In this document: positions 7,101 to 15,113 of the stretch, piece by piece
Layout of the letters: each line of letters begins with the position of its first letter
Numbering within the stretch: position 1 is the first letter of the stretch
Origin: an uncultured Collinsella sp.
Lineage (GTDB): Bacteria > Actinomycetota > Coriobacteriia > Coriobacteriales > Coriobacteriaceae
Reading direction: 5' to 3'
NCBI GenBank assembly: GCA_958451615.1
Contig: CAUDQR010000027.1
Span: 1-27,752 of the forward strand
DNA length: 27,752 nt
The notes under the pieces: generated by a model
What the model saw: only the letters and a program-made list of their open reading frames with translations
What the model was told of the DNA's origin: nothing
Databases searched by the model: none
Translations under genes and position numbers: made by a program

Positions 7101-7736
7101 TTGGACAGCTATTTTACTCTGCAATCGAATATTGAGGCTACGGGTGAGTTCGTCGATCGTAAGAGTCGGTTTATTGCCCAGCTGGTCCATATTGAGTCCG
7201 AAGATGAGGCAAATGCCTTTATCGAGACGGTTCGAAAGCGCCATTACGACGCTCGACACAATGTTCCCGCGTGGATTTTGGTCGATGGACGCGAGCGCCA
7301 GAGCGATGACGGTGAGCCGAGCCGTACGAGCGGCATGCCGACGCTCGAGGTGCTGCGCGGCGCAGGACTCAAAAATGTTTGCTGCGTGGTGACGCGCTAT
7401 TTTGGCGGCACGCTGCTGGGGCCCGGAGGCTTGGTACGCGCCTATACCGCGGCGACGCAGGCGGCGGTGGCCGCGGCTCAGGATGCCGGGCAGATCGTCG
7501 AGATGACGAGCGTCGTGCCCGTTGACGCGCATGTGGCCTATCCGCAGTATGAGCAGGTGCTTCGTTTGGCGCAGGATTGCGGTGCCAAGGTTGCGGATGC
7601 CGATTACGCGGACGCCGTGACGATTCATTTGGTGTTTAAGGCGGGGGAGCAGGAACCGTTTTGCGCTAAGATGCGCGAGCTTATGGCGGGGCGCGAGCAG
7701 ATTGAGGCCGGCGCCCCCGAATTTGCCGAGTTCTAA
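7101..7736 (+). CDS. YigZ/IMPACT-family protein
   Basis: A 211-residue cytosolic protein of the YigZ/IMPACT (UPF0029) family; bacterial members have been linked to translation control, but their reaction is not settled. The N-terminal domain shows the hallmark residues SRFIA, the HNVPAWI region, DDGEPSRTSGMP, and VVTRYFGGTLLGPGGLVRAY. The C-terminal roughly 65 residues form the small DUF1949-like ferredoxin-fold domain. The start is a TTG. The codon at 7101 (MDSYFTLQ) has GAGGGG five bases upstream; the TTG at 7098 is in frame but too close to it. The gene stands alone and is followed by a strong terminator. Confidence 0.88.
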   Translation: MDSYFTLQSNIEATGEFVDRKSRFIAQLVHIESEDEANAFIETVRKRHYDARHNVPAWILVDGRERQSDDGEPSRTSGMPTLEVLRGAGLKNVCCVVTRYFGGTLLGPGGLVRAYTAATQAAVAAAQDAGQIVEMTSVVPVDAHVAYPQYEQVLRLAQDCGAKVADADYADAVTIHLVFKAGEQEPFCAKMRELMAGREQIEAGAPEFAEF

Positions 7737-7790
7737 CGACGAGGGCCGGCGTGCTTTTGGATGGATCCCAAGCGCGCCGGCCGTCGTTTT
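7736..7790 (+). terminator. Terminator after the YigZ gene
   Basis: GGCCGGCGTGCTT pairs with AAGCGCGCCGGCC over a loop of about 14 bases, extended by outer pairs ACGA/TCGT, and ends in TTTT. It begins at the stop codon and separates two convergent genes. Confidence 0.8.
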
Positions 7791-7803
7791 ATGTCGCTGC
7801 CGT

Positions 7804-8250
7804 TTACTCGGCGAGCTGCTTTAGCACATCGCAGGCGATCTCGACCGCATCGTCGATGCAGCCGGGGCAGCTGCGCAGCGGTCCCTTATCCGATCCGATG
7901 CCCTTGAGCGTGCCGCAGATGGTCGTCGTGTTTTTCTCGCCAAAACGCTTGGCGACCTCGCGCGACAGCTTGTAGGTCTGGCCCTTGGTCTTGGGGTTTT
8001 CCATGCCGTCGCTCATCACGAAGCCCATGATGGCCACGGCGCCCGAGATGGCGCCGCAGGTTTCGGTCATGCCGCCCATGCCGGCGCCAAAGCCCTCGGT
8101 GAGGGTGAAGGCAATCTGGGGATCGAGGCCGACGGCTGGCGCGAGCGTACAGGCGACGGCCTGGGCACAGTTAAAGCCACGGGCGTGGTATTCGGCAGCC
8201 TGAGCCTGACAAGCGGTGGTGTCGAGCTGGGTCGTATCGATGTGCTTCAT
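7804..8250 (-). CDS. C_GCAxxG_C_C family redox protein
   Basis: A 148-residue cytosolic protein matching the C_GCAxxG_C_C family (putative redox-active protein), which is common in anaerobes and of unproven function. Visible cysteine motifs are FNCAQAV at about residue 35, ETCGAISGAVAIMG at about 72-85, TTICGTLKG, and CPGCIDDAVEIACDVL near the end. These are the spaced cysteines that name the family and suggest metal or iron-sulfur binding. The start is the ATG at 8250 (MKHIDTTQLD), preceded by AAGGAGAC; a longer open frame upstream has no support. It is a single gene, divergent from the sulfhydrylase gene. Confidence 0.88.
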   Translation of the reverse strand: MKHIDTTQLDTTACQAQAAEYHARGFNCAQAVACTLAPAVGLDPQIAFTLTEGFGAGMGGMTETCGAISGAVAIMGFVMSDGMENPKTKGQTYKLSREVAKRFGEKNTTTICGTLKGIGSDKGPLRSCPGCIDDAVEIACDVLKQLAE

Positions 8251-8411
8251 CGTTGTCTCCTTGGTTGCGGTGTACCCGCCTATGGTACCCTTGCCGACGC
8301 ATTCGTTCATCGAGAGCTTTGTGCATATCTCGCCGTTATTGTCGTACCAATACCTAAGTGTGGGGCAAATGAGCCCGATGCATCTGTCCAATAACCTACC
8401 TTGAGGATGGG

Positions 8412-8440
8412 TTGAGAGGGGTGCGGGGTAGCGGTATCGT
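8412..8440 (+). promoter_or_regulatory. Probable promoter of the sulfhydrylase gene
   Basis: TTGAGA (8412-8417) and TATCGT (8435-8440) are separated by 17 bases. The implied transcript starts near 8447, leaving a leader of about 33 bases before the ATG. Confidence 0.5.
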
Positions 8441-8479
8441 GAACCGAATAAAAATGTAACCCAGGCAAGGGAGCTAAAT

Positions 8480-9763
8480 ATGAGCGAGCAGACCATCGGT
8501 ACCACGTGTGTTCAGGGCGGCTATCGCCCGGGCGATGCGGAGCCGCGCCAGGTGCCCATCTACCAGTCCACCACGTGGAAGTACGACACGTCCGAGCACA
8601 TGGGCAAGCTGTTTGACTTGGAGGAGTCGGGCTACTTCTACAGCCGCCTGCAGAATCCCACGTGCGACCTGGTTGCCGCCAAGATCTGCGAGATGGAGGG
8701 CGGTACCGCGGCGATGCTCACGAGCTCGGGCATGGCTGCGAACTTCCTGGCGATCTTTAATGTGGCCGGTGCCGGCGATCACGTGGTCGCAAGCTCCGCT
8801 ATCTACGGCGGTACCTACAACCTGCTCGCCCACACCATGGGCCGCATGGGCGTTACCTGCACGTTCGTTGCCCCCGACTGCACCGATGAGGAGCTCGAGG
8901 CAGCCTTTGAGCCCAACACCAAGCTCGTCTTTGGTGAGACCATCGCCAACCCCGCTCTTGCCGTGCTCGATATCGAGCGCTTTGCCAAGGCCGCGCATGA
9001 CCACGGTGTGCCGCTGATGGTCGATAACACCTTCCCGACGCCCGTGATGTGCCGTCCCTTTGAGTGGGGCGCCGACATCGTTACGCACTCCACCACCAAG
9101 TACATGGATGGCCACGCGGCCTACCTGGGCGGCGTGATCGTCGACCACGGCCAGTTTGACTGGATGGCCCATGCGGACAAGTTCCCGGGTCTCACCACGC
9201 CCGACGAGAGCTATCACGGCGTGACCTATGCCGAGAAGTTTGGCCGCGAGGGCGCCTTCATTACCAAGGCCACCGCACAGCTCATGCGCGATCTTGGCCC
9301 CATGCAGAACCCGCAGGCGGCGTTTTTCCTGAACAGCTCGCTCGAGAGCCTGCATGTGCGCATGCCGCGTCATTGCGAGAACGGCCTGGCGGTCGCCAAG
9401 TTCCTGCAGAGCCATCCCAAGGTGCGCTTTGTGAGCTATCCGGGCCTGGAGGGCGACAAGTACTATGACATGGCTCAAAAGTACATGCCCAACGGTACGT
9501 GCGGCGTCGTGAGCTTTGGCTTTAACGGTGGTCGCGCGGCGGCCGAGACCTTTATGAAGAGCCTCAAGCTCGCCCAGATCGCCACGCATGTCGCCGATGC
9601 CCGCACCTGCTGCCTGCATCCTGCTAACGCCACGCACCGCCAGATGAACGACGAAGAGCTCATCGCCTGCGGCATCTCGGCCGACATGGTGCGCTTGTCG
9701 TGCGGCCTCGAGGACACGGCCGATCTGATTGCCGACCTTGAGCAGGCGCTCGAGCAGTGCTAG
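8480..9763 (+). CDS. metY: O-acetylhomoserine sulfhydrylase / Cys-Met metabolism PLP enzyme
   Basis: A 427-residue cytosolic PLP enzyme of the Cys/Met metabolism family. It most resembles O-acetylhomoserine aminocarboxypropyltransferase, which makes homocysteine from O-acetylhomoserine and sulfide; methionine gamma-lyase and cystathionine gamma-synthase are close relatives. Visible are VPIYQSTTW and YSRLQNPT (substrate and phosphate region), MLTSSGMAANFLAIF, VDNTFPTPV, and the PLP lysine in ADIVTHSTTKYMDGHA at about residue 208. GGVIVDHG and the C-terminal VRLSCGLED arginine follow. The length of about 425 and the insertion before the C-terminal domain favour the sulfhydrylase branch. The ATG follows AAGGGAGC. 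It is preceded by a promoter and followed by a terminator, so it is probably monocistronic. Confidence 0.85.
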   Translation: MSEQTIGTTCVQGGYRPGDAEPRQVPIYQSTTWKYDTSEHMGKLFDLEESGYFYSRLQNPTCDLVAAKICEMEGGTAAMLTSSGMAANFLAIFNVAGAGDHVVASSAIYGGTYNLLAHTMGRMGVTCTFVAPDCTDEELEAAFEPNTKLVFGETIANPALAVLDIERFAKAAHDHGVPLMVDNTFPTPVMCRPFEWGADIVTHSTTKYMDGHAAYLGGVIVDHGQFDWMAHADKFPGLTTPDESYHGVTYAEKFGREGAFITKATAQLMRDLGPMQNPQAAFFLNSSLESLHVRMPRHCENGLAVAKFLQSHPKVRFVSYPGLEGDKYYDMAQKYMPNGTCGVVSFGFNGGRAAAETFMKSLKLAQIATHVADARTCCLHPANATHRQMNDEELIACGISADMVRLSCGLEDTADLIADLEQALEQC

Positions 9764-9831
9764 GCTAGCTTTCGCACAAGGCGCCGATACGGGCAGATTG
9801 CCTCGGCGACCTTTAGTTCCGATTCCGTAGG

Positions 9832-9878
9832 CGGGACCCCGATCGCGACTGTTTGTAGGCGATTGGGGCCCCGTTTTT
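9832..9878 (+). terminator. Strong terminator between metY and the MFS gene
   Basis: A stem of about 15 pairs (CGGGACCCCGATCGC with GCGATTGGGGCCCCG, one mismatch and one G-T) has a 12-base loop and is followed by TTTTT. It sits only 27 bases before the MFS start codon, so it could also work as an attenuator for that gene. Confidence 0.85.
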
Positions 9879-9904
9879 GCGTTATGCCACTCGAAAGGAT
9901 GGAT

Positions 9905-11209
9905 ATGGAGAAAACTGCAGAGCAGCTGCGCCGCGAGCACATTGCCCTTGAGGGCGATACCCATGGCAAGAACAAATGGGCGATTCTGTTTACCGTGCTC
10001 ATCATGACGTTTATGGTGTGTCTGGATTCGACCGTCGTGACCGTGGCGCTGCCCGTGATGCAAAAAGAGCTGGGTGTGGGCCTCGATCGCATTCAGCTGG
10101 TAAGCTCTGTGTATCTGCTTGCGACGTGCGTGGCTATGTTGCCGTTTGGCCGTCTGGGCGACGTGCGCGGCAAGGTGAATGTGTTTCAGCTGGGCGTCAT
10201 CGTCTTTTCGGTCGGTTCGCTGCTGTGCGGCCTTTCGGCCTCGCTCGAGGTTCTTATCCTGGCACGCATTGTTCAGGGCGTCGGTTGCGCGGCGGCCATG
10301 GCTAACAACATGGGTATCATCACCGAGTCGTTTCCGGCGCGCGAACGAGGCCGTGCCATGGGCATTCTCGCGACCTTTGTGGCCCTCGGCATGATGTGTG
10401 GCCCCGTGCTCGGCGGCATGCTGGTGGCAAGCTTTCCTTGGGAGAGTATCTTCCTCATCAACCTGCCCATTGGCGTCATCTCGTTTATCGTGGGGCTCTA
10501 CACGCTGCCGCATGTTAAGCCGGAGGCCGGCGAGCGCTCCATGTCGCTGGCGGAGGCCGCGCGTCGCTGCTTTGCAAATTCGGCCTTCACCATCAATCTT
10601 GCCTGCATGCTCATCGTGTTTGTTGGCATTGGCGCATCTGAGTTTATCCTGCCGTTTTATTTTCAGGACGCCCACGGCTTTGGTTCCGACATTTCCGGAC
10701 TGCTCTTTTTGGCGCTTCCGATGGTGAATGCTTTTATCGGCCCGCTTTCGGGCACGATTTCCGATCGTATTGGTTGCGAGGGCCCCACGGCCGTTGGCCT
10801 GGGCGTGTACGTGTGCGGGCTCTTTGCAGTGAGCACGCTCGACGAGCATTCATCGATCCCTGTGATCGTGTGCTGCGTCGCATTTATGTCGTGCGGTACG
10901 TCGATTTTCCAGAGCCCCAACAACTCGCTGTACATGGGCTCGGCTCCGCGCGAGGCACTTGGCTTTGCAGGTAGCTTGGGCAGCTTGGCGCGCTATGCGG
11001 GCATGGCGCTGGGTATTACGGCAGGTTCGCATATCCTCTATGGGCAGATGAGCGTGGCGATGGGCGAGGCCGTGACCAGTTTTGTTGCAGGCCGTCCGGA
11101 TGTATTCCTATTCGGCTTTCGCTCGGTGTTCTATGTGTTGATGGCCGTGGCCGCTGTGGGCTTTGCGCTTGCCATGGTGCGTTTGGTGAAGATGCGCGCC
11201 CGTCATTAG
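9905..11209 (+). CDS. MFS transporter, DHA2/EmrB-like drug exporter family
   Basis: A 434-residue inner-membrane major facilitator, probably a proton-coupled exporter. The first helix holds CLDSTVVTVALPVMQKEL, the DHA2-family signature of helix 1. The loop 2-3 motif A appears as GRLGDVRGK, followed by ARIVQGVGCAAAMANNMGII (helix 4) and motif C-like GMMCGPVLGGML (helix 5). DHA2 members have 14 helices and often 450-520 residues; this one is short, so helix number should be checked by prediction. ATG at 9905 is preferred because GAAAGGA lies five bases upstream; in-frame starts at 9863 and 9899 overlap the terminator or the ribosome binding site. The substrate is unknown. Confidence 0.87.
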   Translation: MEKTAEQLRREHIALEGDTHGKNKWAILFTVLIMTFMVCLDSTVVTVALPVMQKELGVGLDRIQLVSSVYLLATCVAMLPFGRLGDVRGKVNVFQLGVIVFSVGSLLCGLSASLEVLILARIVQGVGCAAAMANNMGIITESFPARERGRAMGILATFVALGMMCGPVLGGMLVASFPWESIFLINLPIGVISFIVGLYTLPHVKPEAGERSMSLAEAARRCFANSAFTINLACMLIVFVGIGASEFILPFYFQDAHGFGSDISGLLFLALPMVNAFIGPLSGTISDRIGCEGPTAVGLGVYVCGLFAVSTLDEHSSIPVIVCCVAFMSCGTSIFQSPNNSLYMGSAPREALGFAGSLGSLARYAGMALGITAGSHILYGQMSVAMGEAVTSFVAGRPDVFLFGFRSVFYVLMAVAAVGFALAMVRLVKMRARH

Positions 11210-11366
11210 CGTGTTGGGAGGCTGTCTGCCACGAATCGCGCCGTCCCAAAAAGACCGGTTTGTGGTGCGATGCGGCTTGTGGGGCGGGCGGGGGTCGGTC
11301 CGTGGTAGACTATCGAACAACGTTTATTAATCGCGCGGCATCGTTGCCGCGAGAAGGGGTTGCGCC

Positions 11367-11945
11367 ATGCAGGAGCTTGAGGATCGTATTCGCCATGACG
11401 GCATCGTAAAGGCCGGTAACGTCCTTAAGGTTGATGCCTTCCTCAACCACCAGTGCGACGTTGAGCTGTTCGACCACATGGGCGCTGAGTGGGCCCGTCT
11501 GTTCAAGGATGTCGAGATCAACAAGATTCTGACGATCGAGGCTTCGGGCATTGGTATGGCCTGCATCGCAGCCCAGCATTTTGGTGGCGTGCCGGTTGTC
11601 TTTGCCAAGAAGGCACAGTCCATCAACCTCGACGGCGAGCAGTATGCTACGACCATCTACTCCTTTACCAAGCAGAAGGAGTATCCGGTCATCGTGGGCA
11701 AGCGTTTCCTGTCCGAGGGCGACAAGGTCCTGATCATCGACGACTTCTTGGCCAACGGCTGCGCGCTCGAGGGTCTTATCAAGATCTGCGAGGCTGCGGG
11801 TGCCGAGGTTGCCGGCATTGGCATCGCGGTGGAGAAGGGCTTCCAAGGCGGTGGCGATAAGCTCCGCGAGCGCGGCTTCCGCGTTGAGAGCCTGGCCCGT
11901 ATCGCCGATATGGACTGCGATACCGGCGAGATTACCTTCGCTTAA
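11367..11945 (+). CDS. xpt: Xanthine phosphoribosyltransferase
   Basis: A 192-residue cytosolic salvage enzyme that converts xanthine and PRPP to XMP. The opening [33 protein letters not shown] sequence is characteristic of Xpt. [14 protein letters not shown] forms the start of the PRPP fold, and [14 protein letters not shown] is the PRPP-binding loop with its acidic pair. The length equals the family norm. The ATG follows GAGAAGGGG. A -10-like TAGACT lies at 11306, without a convincing -35. No purine riboswitch was recognised in the leader, although many xpt genes carry one. A strong terminator follows, so it is probably a single-gene transcript. Confidence 0.95.
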   Translation: MQELEDRIRHDGIVKAGNVLKVDAFLNHQCDVELFDHMGAEWARLFKDVEINKILTIEASGIGMACIAAQHFGGVPVVFAKKAQSINLDGEQYATTIYSFTKQKEYPVIVGKRFLSEGDKVLIIDDFLANGCALEGLIKICEAAGAEVAGIGIAVEKGFQGGGDKLRERGFRVESLARIADMDCDTGEITFA

Positions 11946-11972
11946 GCGCGTAACACAAGCGATTGGTATGCG

Positions 11973-12009
11973 ATGTGACAAAGGGGCTTTCCCTTTGTCA
12001 CATTTTTTG
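11973..12009 (+). terminator. Terminator after xpt
   Basis: ATGTGACAAAGGG pairs perfectly with CCCTTTGTCACAT over a five-base loop (GCTTT), followed by six Ts. It is among the clearest terminators in the window. Confidence 0.95.
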
Positions 12010-12028
12010 TATGAGGGGAGGTGCTGAT

Positions 12029-12409
12029 ATGGACGAGAACAAGATGGGATGGCGCGAATATGCGCGCTATGCCGAGATGTCGGCCGAGGAGTTGGTGCGC
12101 GATTGCGAAGTGCAGGTGTTTCGCGCGACGGGTCCGGGCGGACAAGGCGTCAACACAACGGACTCGGCGGTGCGTATGAAGCATGGGCCCACGGGGATTG
12201 TTGTGACGGCGCGCGAGAGCCGTAGTCAGTTTCAGAATCGCGCGAGCTGCCTGCGCAAGCTGCACGCCGAGCTCGAGCGACGCGGACGTCCACCGCGTCG
12301 ACGTGTAAAGACCAAGGTGCCCCAGCGCTCTCGTCAGCGCAGACTCAATGACAAGCACTTCAATGCCATTAAAAAGGCCAACCGACGCAAGCCGGGCAGC
12401 GACGAGTAG
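12029..12409 (+). CDS. GGQ-domain release-factor-like protein (ArfB-like)
   Basis: A 126-residue protein with a single RF-1 domain. The catalytic GGQ motif, which drives peptidyl-tRNA hydrolysis, is in [20 protein letters not shown] at about residues 34-53. It lacks the codon-recognition domains of RF1/RF2. The tail is very basic ([20 protein letters not shown]), resembling the ArfB/YaeJ tail that enters the empty mRNA channel of stalled ribosomes. A ribosome-rescue role is therefore likely, but this domain also occurs in other short release-factor relatives. The ATG at 12029 follows GGGGAGGTG. It sits just after the xpt terminator and probably has its own promoter, which I could not place. 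Confidence 0.85.
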   Translation: MDENKMGWREYARYAEMSAEELVRDCEVQVFRATGPGGQGVNTTDSAVRMKHGPTGIVVTARESRSQFQNRASCLRKLHAELERRGRPPRRRVKTKVPQRSRQRRLNDKHFNAIKKANRRKPGSDE

Positions 12410-12430
12410 CCGTTTGTTCCACTGGCCTTG

Positions 12431-13393
12431 CTAGCGGGTAGGGTGCCAAACTTGGAGGGCGCTGCCGAGGACGTCGACCTCGATGCGCGAGGCGTCAACG
12501 GGCTCGCCGTCGGCCTGGATGGGGTAGTCGGGCTCCTCAAAAGTTAGCTCGGCATGGCGGCAGCGGCGCATGCGTACCGGCGGCAGCTTGGTGTGGTGAC
12601 CGTCCTTGGCCGAAAGGAACATGGGTAGGGCGACCGCACGGGGGACGGGGCCGCAGGCGTAGCAGACGTCGAGTATGCCGTCGCAGGGGTCGGCATCGGG
12701 GCAGATGCGATAGCCCGAGCCATACGTGGGGCCCAGCTGTATCGCCATGATGATCGCCCTCACGCGCTCTGTGGGCGCGCCGTCAAAGCTGACTGTCATA
12801 GGATAGTTGCGATAGCGTAGGCCAAACTGCTCAAGTCCCGAGAGGGTGTAGAGCGGCGCGCCCGTCAAGCCGGTCTTTTTGCGCAGCTCGGTGGTGCTAA
12901 GGCCGATGGCAGCATCGATGCCGACCGAGAGCGTCTGGTCGTAGTACTCAACGGTAGCCTCGCCGCTGCCGCTCGCAGGGCTCCACGAGCGAATGCGCCC
13001 GATATCCTGACGCTGCAGCTCGCAGGTGAGCAGCGCGCCAAAATCCTTGCCGGAGAAATCGTCGATGCCGAGCGTCTGGGCAAAATCGTTGCCGGAGCCC
13101 ACGGGCAGGACGGCAAGAGCGGGGCGGGCGTTCTCCTTTTGCGTCATAAGCCCGTTGACGACCTCGTGAATCACGCCGTCGCCGCCGAGTGCGATAACGG
13201 TGCGATAGCCCTGTGCCTGTGCGGCCAGCTCCTTGGCGTGTCCCATACGCTCGGTCAACACCAGGTCAAACTGGGATGCGCGTGCAGTCATGTCCAAAAA
13301 GCGTTGCAGGCGCTCGGCAACTTCGCGTGCCGCACCCGACTGGGCGGCTGGGTTGGCGATGATGAGCGTGCGACCAAAATCAGTTGCGTGCAT
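12431..13393 (-). CDS. Diacylglycerol/lipid kinase (YegS/DagK family)
   Basis: A 320-residue cytosolic or membrane-associated kinase that transfers phosphate from ATP to a lipid such as diacylglycerol. The DAGK catalytic domain starts with TLIIANPAAQSGAA (about residues 9-22), then the ATP-binding signature VIALGGDGVIHEVVNG, then LPVGSGNDFAQTLG. The C-terminal beta-sandwich half includes YRICPDADPCDGILDVC and ends PIQADGEPVDASRIEVDVLG, all standard for the family. The ATG at 13393 is favoured by GGGAG seven bases upstream; the longer open frame to 13465 adds no family-like sequence. The CLC transporter gene lies upstream on the same strand, about 90 bases away. Confidence 0.9.
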   Translation of the reverse strand: MHATDFGRTLIIANPAAQSGAAREVAERLQRFLDMTARASQFDLVLTERMGHAKELAAQAQGYRTVIALGGDGVIHEVVNGLMTQKENARPALAVLPVGSGNDFAQTLGIDDFSGKDFGALLTCELQRQDIGRIRSWSPASGSGEATVEYYDQTLSVGIDAAIGLSTTELRKKTGLTGAPLYTLSGLEQFGLRYRNYPMTVSFDGAPTERVRAIIMAIQLGPTYGSGYRICPDADPCDGILDVCYACGPVPRAVALPMFLSAKDGHHTKLPPVRMRRCRHAELTFEEPDYPIQADGEPVDASRIEVDVLGSALQVWHPTR

Positions 13394-13480
13394 GGGGCGA
13401 CTCCCGGCGTATGACGTGACGGTGCGGTCGCGCTCGGGTCGAATTGCTCCCGATTGTGGCTGCACGGCGAATACTAACGT

Positions 13481-14902
13481 CTACTCTATCAGGTCGTTGT
13501 GGCGCTCGATAGCCTCTGCCACCGTGCCGCCCTCGTCCACAATAAGCGAACGGCGTTTAGGCGAGACAATGCGCTGTGCGGGATATACGCCTCGGTGTCC
13601 GCCGGCGAGATAGCTGATAAACGCCACGATCACGAAGAAGCCGGCGGCCGTGCCGTGGAACAGGTCGATGGCCATCATGCAGGTGGTGATGGGCACGTTG
13701 AGGCCGGCGCAGAACACGCCGAGCATGCCGAGAGCCGCCAGAAAACTGGGGTCAAGCCCGGTAAGGCAACCGATCCAGCCACCGAGTGCCGCACCGATGC
13801 CAAACAGGGGCGTGACCTCGCCGCCTTGGAAGCCCGCGCCCAGGGTAAGCGCTGTGACGACCAACTTGATGGCTGCGTCCGCCAGGGTGGTGTTGCCTGC
13901 AAATCCGGCGCCGGAAAGCCACGTGGAAAGGCCGGCGTAGTTCCAGGCGTCGAGGAGGGCATAGGCGGCCAAAACCACGAGTGCGCCTATGAGTGCGCGG
14001 ACGAGGTAATTGGTGATAAAGCGACTGTACAGGCTTTTGACGGTTCGAACCGACCAGGCAAAGAGGCGTGCCGTCAGGCCGAAGATAATGGCGCTGATAA
14101 CAACGATGACAACCGTCCGTGGTGTCATGTTGGGAACGCTGGCGATGACATTCGCCTCGTACTCGGTTCCCAAGGCAAGCGACGTAAAGTAGCCGGTAAA
14201 CGAGGCGACCAGGCAGTAGATGCCCGCGGTGTAGTCGATCTTGCCGATAAAGCACATCTCCATGCCAAAGAAAGCTCCAGCAAGGGGCGAACCGAATACG
14301 GCGCCAAAGGCCGACGAGATGCCGGCGAGCATGAGGTCGTGGTGGTCATGCTTTTTGAGGTGGGCGAGGCTCGAGATGTTGCTGGCGATGGTGCCGCCAA
14401 TCTGCACCGCGGCTCCCTCGCGACCGGCCGATCCACCCGTTAGGTGCGTGAGCGTGGAGCAGACGAAGGTGAGGACGGCCATGCGCATATGGATGAGGCG
14501 TGTGCCCAGAGCGGAGTCGATGACCAGGTTGTTGCCTCGTTTGGCAGCAAGGCCGTGGTTTTTGTACACCCATGCGGTGGCAATGCCCACAACGGGAAGC
14601 AATGCGTAGACCCACGCGTGGTGCTCGCGATAGTCGGTCGCGATATTCAGCGAGGCCAAAAACGCCCAAGCGGCAACGCCCATGGCGAGCGAGACGATGA
14701 CGACGAGCGCGAGCAACTTGGCGCTCGCGAGTAGGTTGCGGGCGTTGCGGCGCGTGTCGGCAGCCAAGAGATGCTCGGAGCGGGTGAGCTGATGCCTGCC
14801 GGCCATGATGACGTCGTTCAGGGAGAAAAAGCCGCCGTCGTCGAGCGACTGAGAATGATCCTGCGCTTCGTTTGCGCTTTCGGGTTTGTCGGTAAAAGTC
14901 AT
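13481..14902 (-). CDS. CLC-family anion channel/antiporter
   Basis: A 473-residue membrane protein of the CLC superfamily. The gating-glutamate motif appears as SAGREGAAVQIG at about residue 158-169. The later pore motif is GAGFQGGEVTPLFGIGAALG, followed by GVFCAGLNVPITTCMMAIDLF. About ten hydrophobic helices span residues 60-440; the first 55 residues are polar. The GGEVTPLF form and the alanine after GREG differ from classical chloride antiporters and remind me of the fluoride-exporting CLC-F branch, but I cannot place it without alignment. No regulatory CBS domains are present. The ATG follows AGAGGAACGT, with TATAAT on the minus strand at 14932-14937 as a possible -10. Confidence 0.88.
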   Translation of the reverse strand: MTFTDKPESANEAQDHSQSLDDGGFFSLNDVIMAGRHQLTRSEHLLAADTRRNARNLLASAKLLALVVIVSLAMGVAAWAFLASLNIATDYREHHAWVYALLPVVGIATAWVYKNHGLAAKRGNNLVIDSALGTRLIHMRMAVLTFVCSTLTHLTGGSAGREGAAVQIGGTIASNISSLAHLKKHDHHDLMLAGISSAFGAVFGSPLAGAFFGMEMCFIGKIDYTAGIYCLVASFTGYFTSLALGTEYEANVIASVPNMTPRTVVIVVISAIIFGLTARLFAWSVRTVKSLYSRFITNYLVRALIGALVVLAAYALLDAWNYAGLSTWLSGAGFAGNTTLADAAIKLVVTALTLGAGFQGGEVTPLFGIGAALGGWIGCLTGLDPSFLAALGMLGVFCAGLNVPITTCMMAIDLFHGTAAGFFVIVAFISYLAGGHRGVYPAQRIVSPKRRSLIVDEGGTVAEAIERHNDLIE

Positions 14903-15049
14903 ACGTTCCTCTTTTGGGTTGCAACACGAGCATTATAAAACGCGGTAAACGCGACGAGCCGGTGGGTTGGTTTTGGTTTTGTTTCGCGGCTTGCGGCCGA
15001 CAGATGTATTCGCGGCCGCGGGCCAGGTCTTGAGCAGGCGGCGAGGGAT

Positions 15050-15055
15050 TATACT
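15050..15055 (+). promoter_or_regulatory. Possible -10 box for moeA
   Basis: TATACT lies 58 bases before the moeA start. A TCTTGA 16 bases upstream is a weak -35. This divergent gap (14903-15113) shows no other gene or recognised riboswitch, including no clear Moco motif. Confidence 0.35.
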
Positions 15056-15113
15056 GAGAGAAACATAAAGAATCGGCGCTTTTGTTGCGCGCCGCAGCAT
15101 GCTAGAGGTGTAT

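Noticed and set aside
6990..7392. Hydrophobic plus-strand frame upstream of and overlapping the YigZ gene
   Set aside because: It lacks a start codon with a ribosome binding site, and its continuation is out of frame with the YigZ-family sequence.
8474..10849. Minus-strand open frame of 791 codons across metY and the MFS gene
   Set aside because: It is antisense to two well-supported genes, is rich in His, Arg and Gly as expected from a GC-skewed shadow frame, and shows no family motif.
11210..11366. Possible purine riboswitch before xpt
   Set aside because: I could not find the conserved loop sequences or three-way junction of a guanine/xanthine-sensing element.
14903..15113. Possible Moco or fluoride riboswitch in the CLC-moeA divergent gap
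   Set aside because: Neither motif's conserved core was recognisable on either strand.
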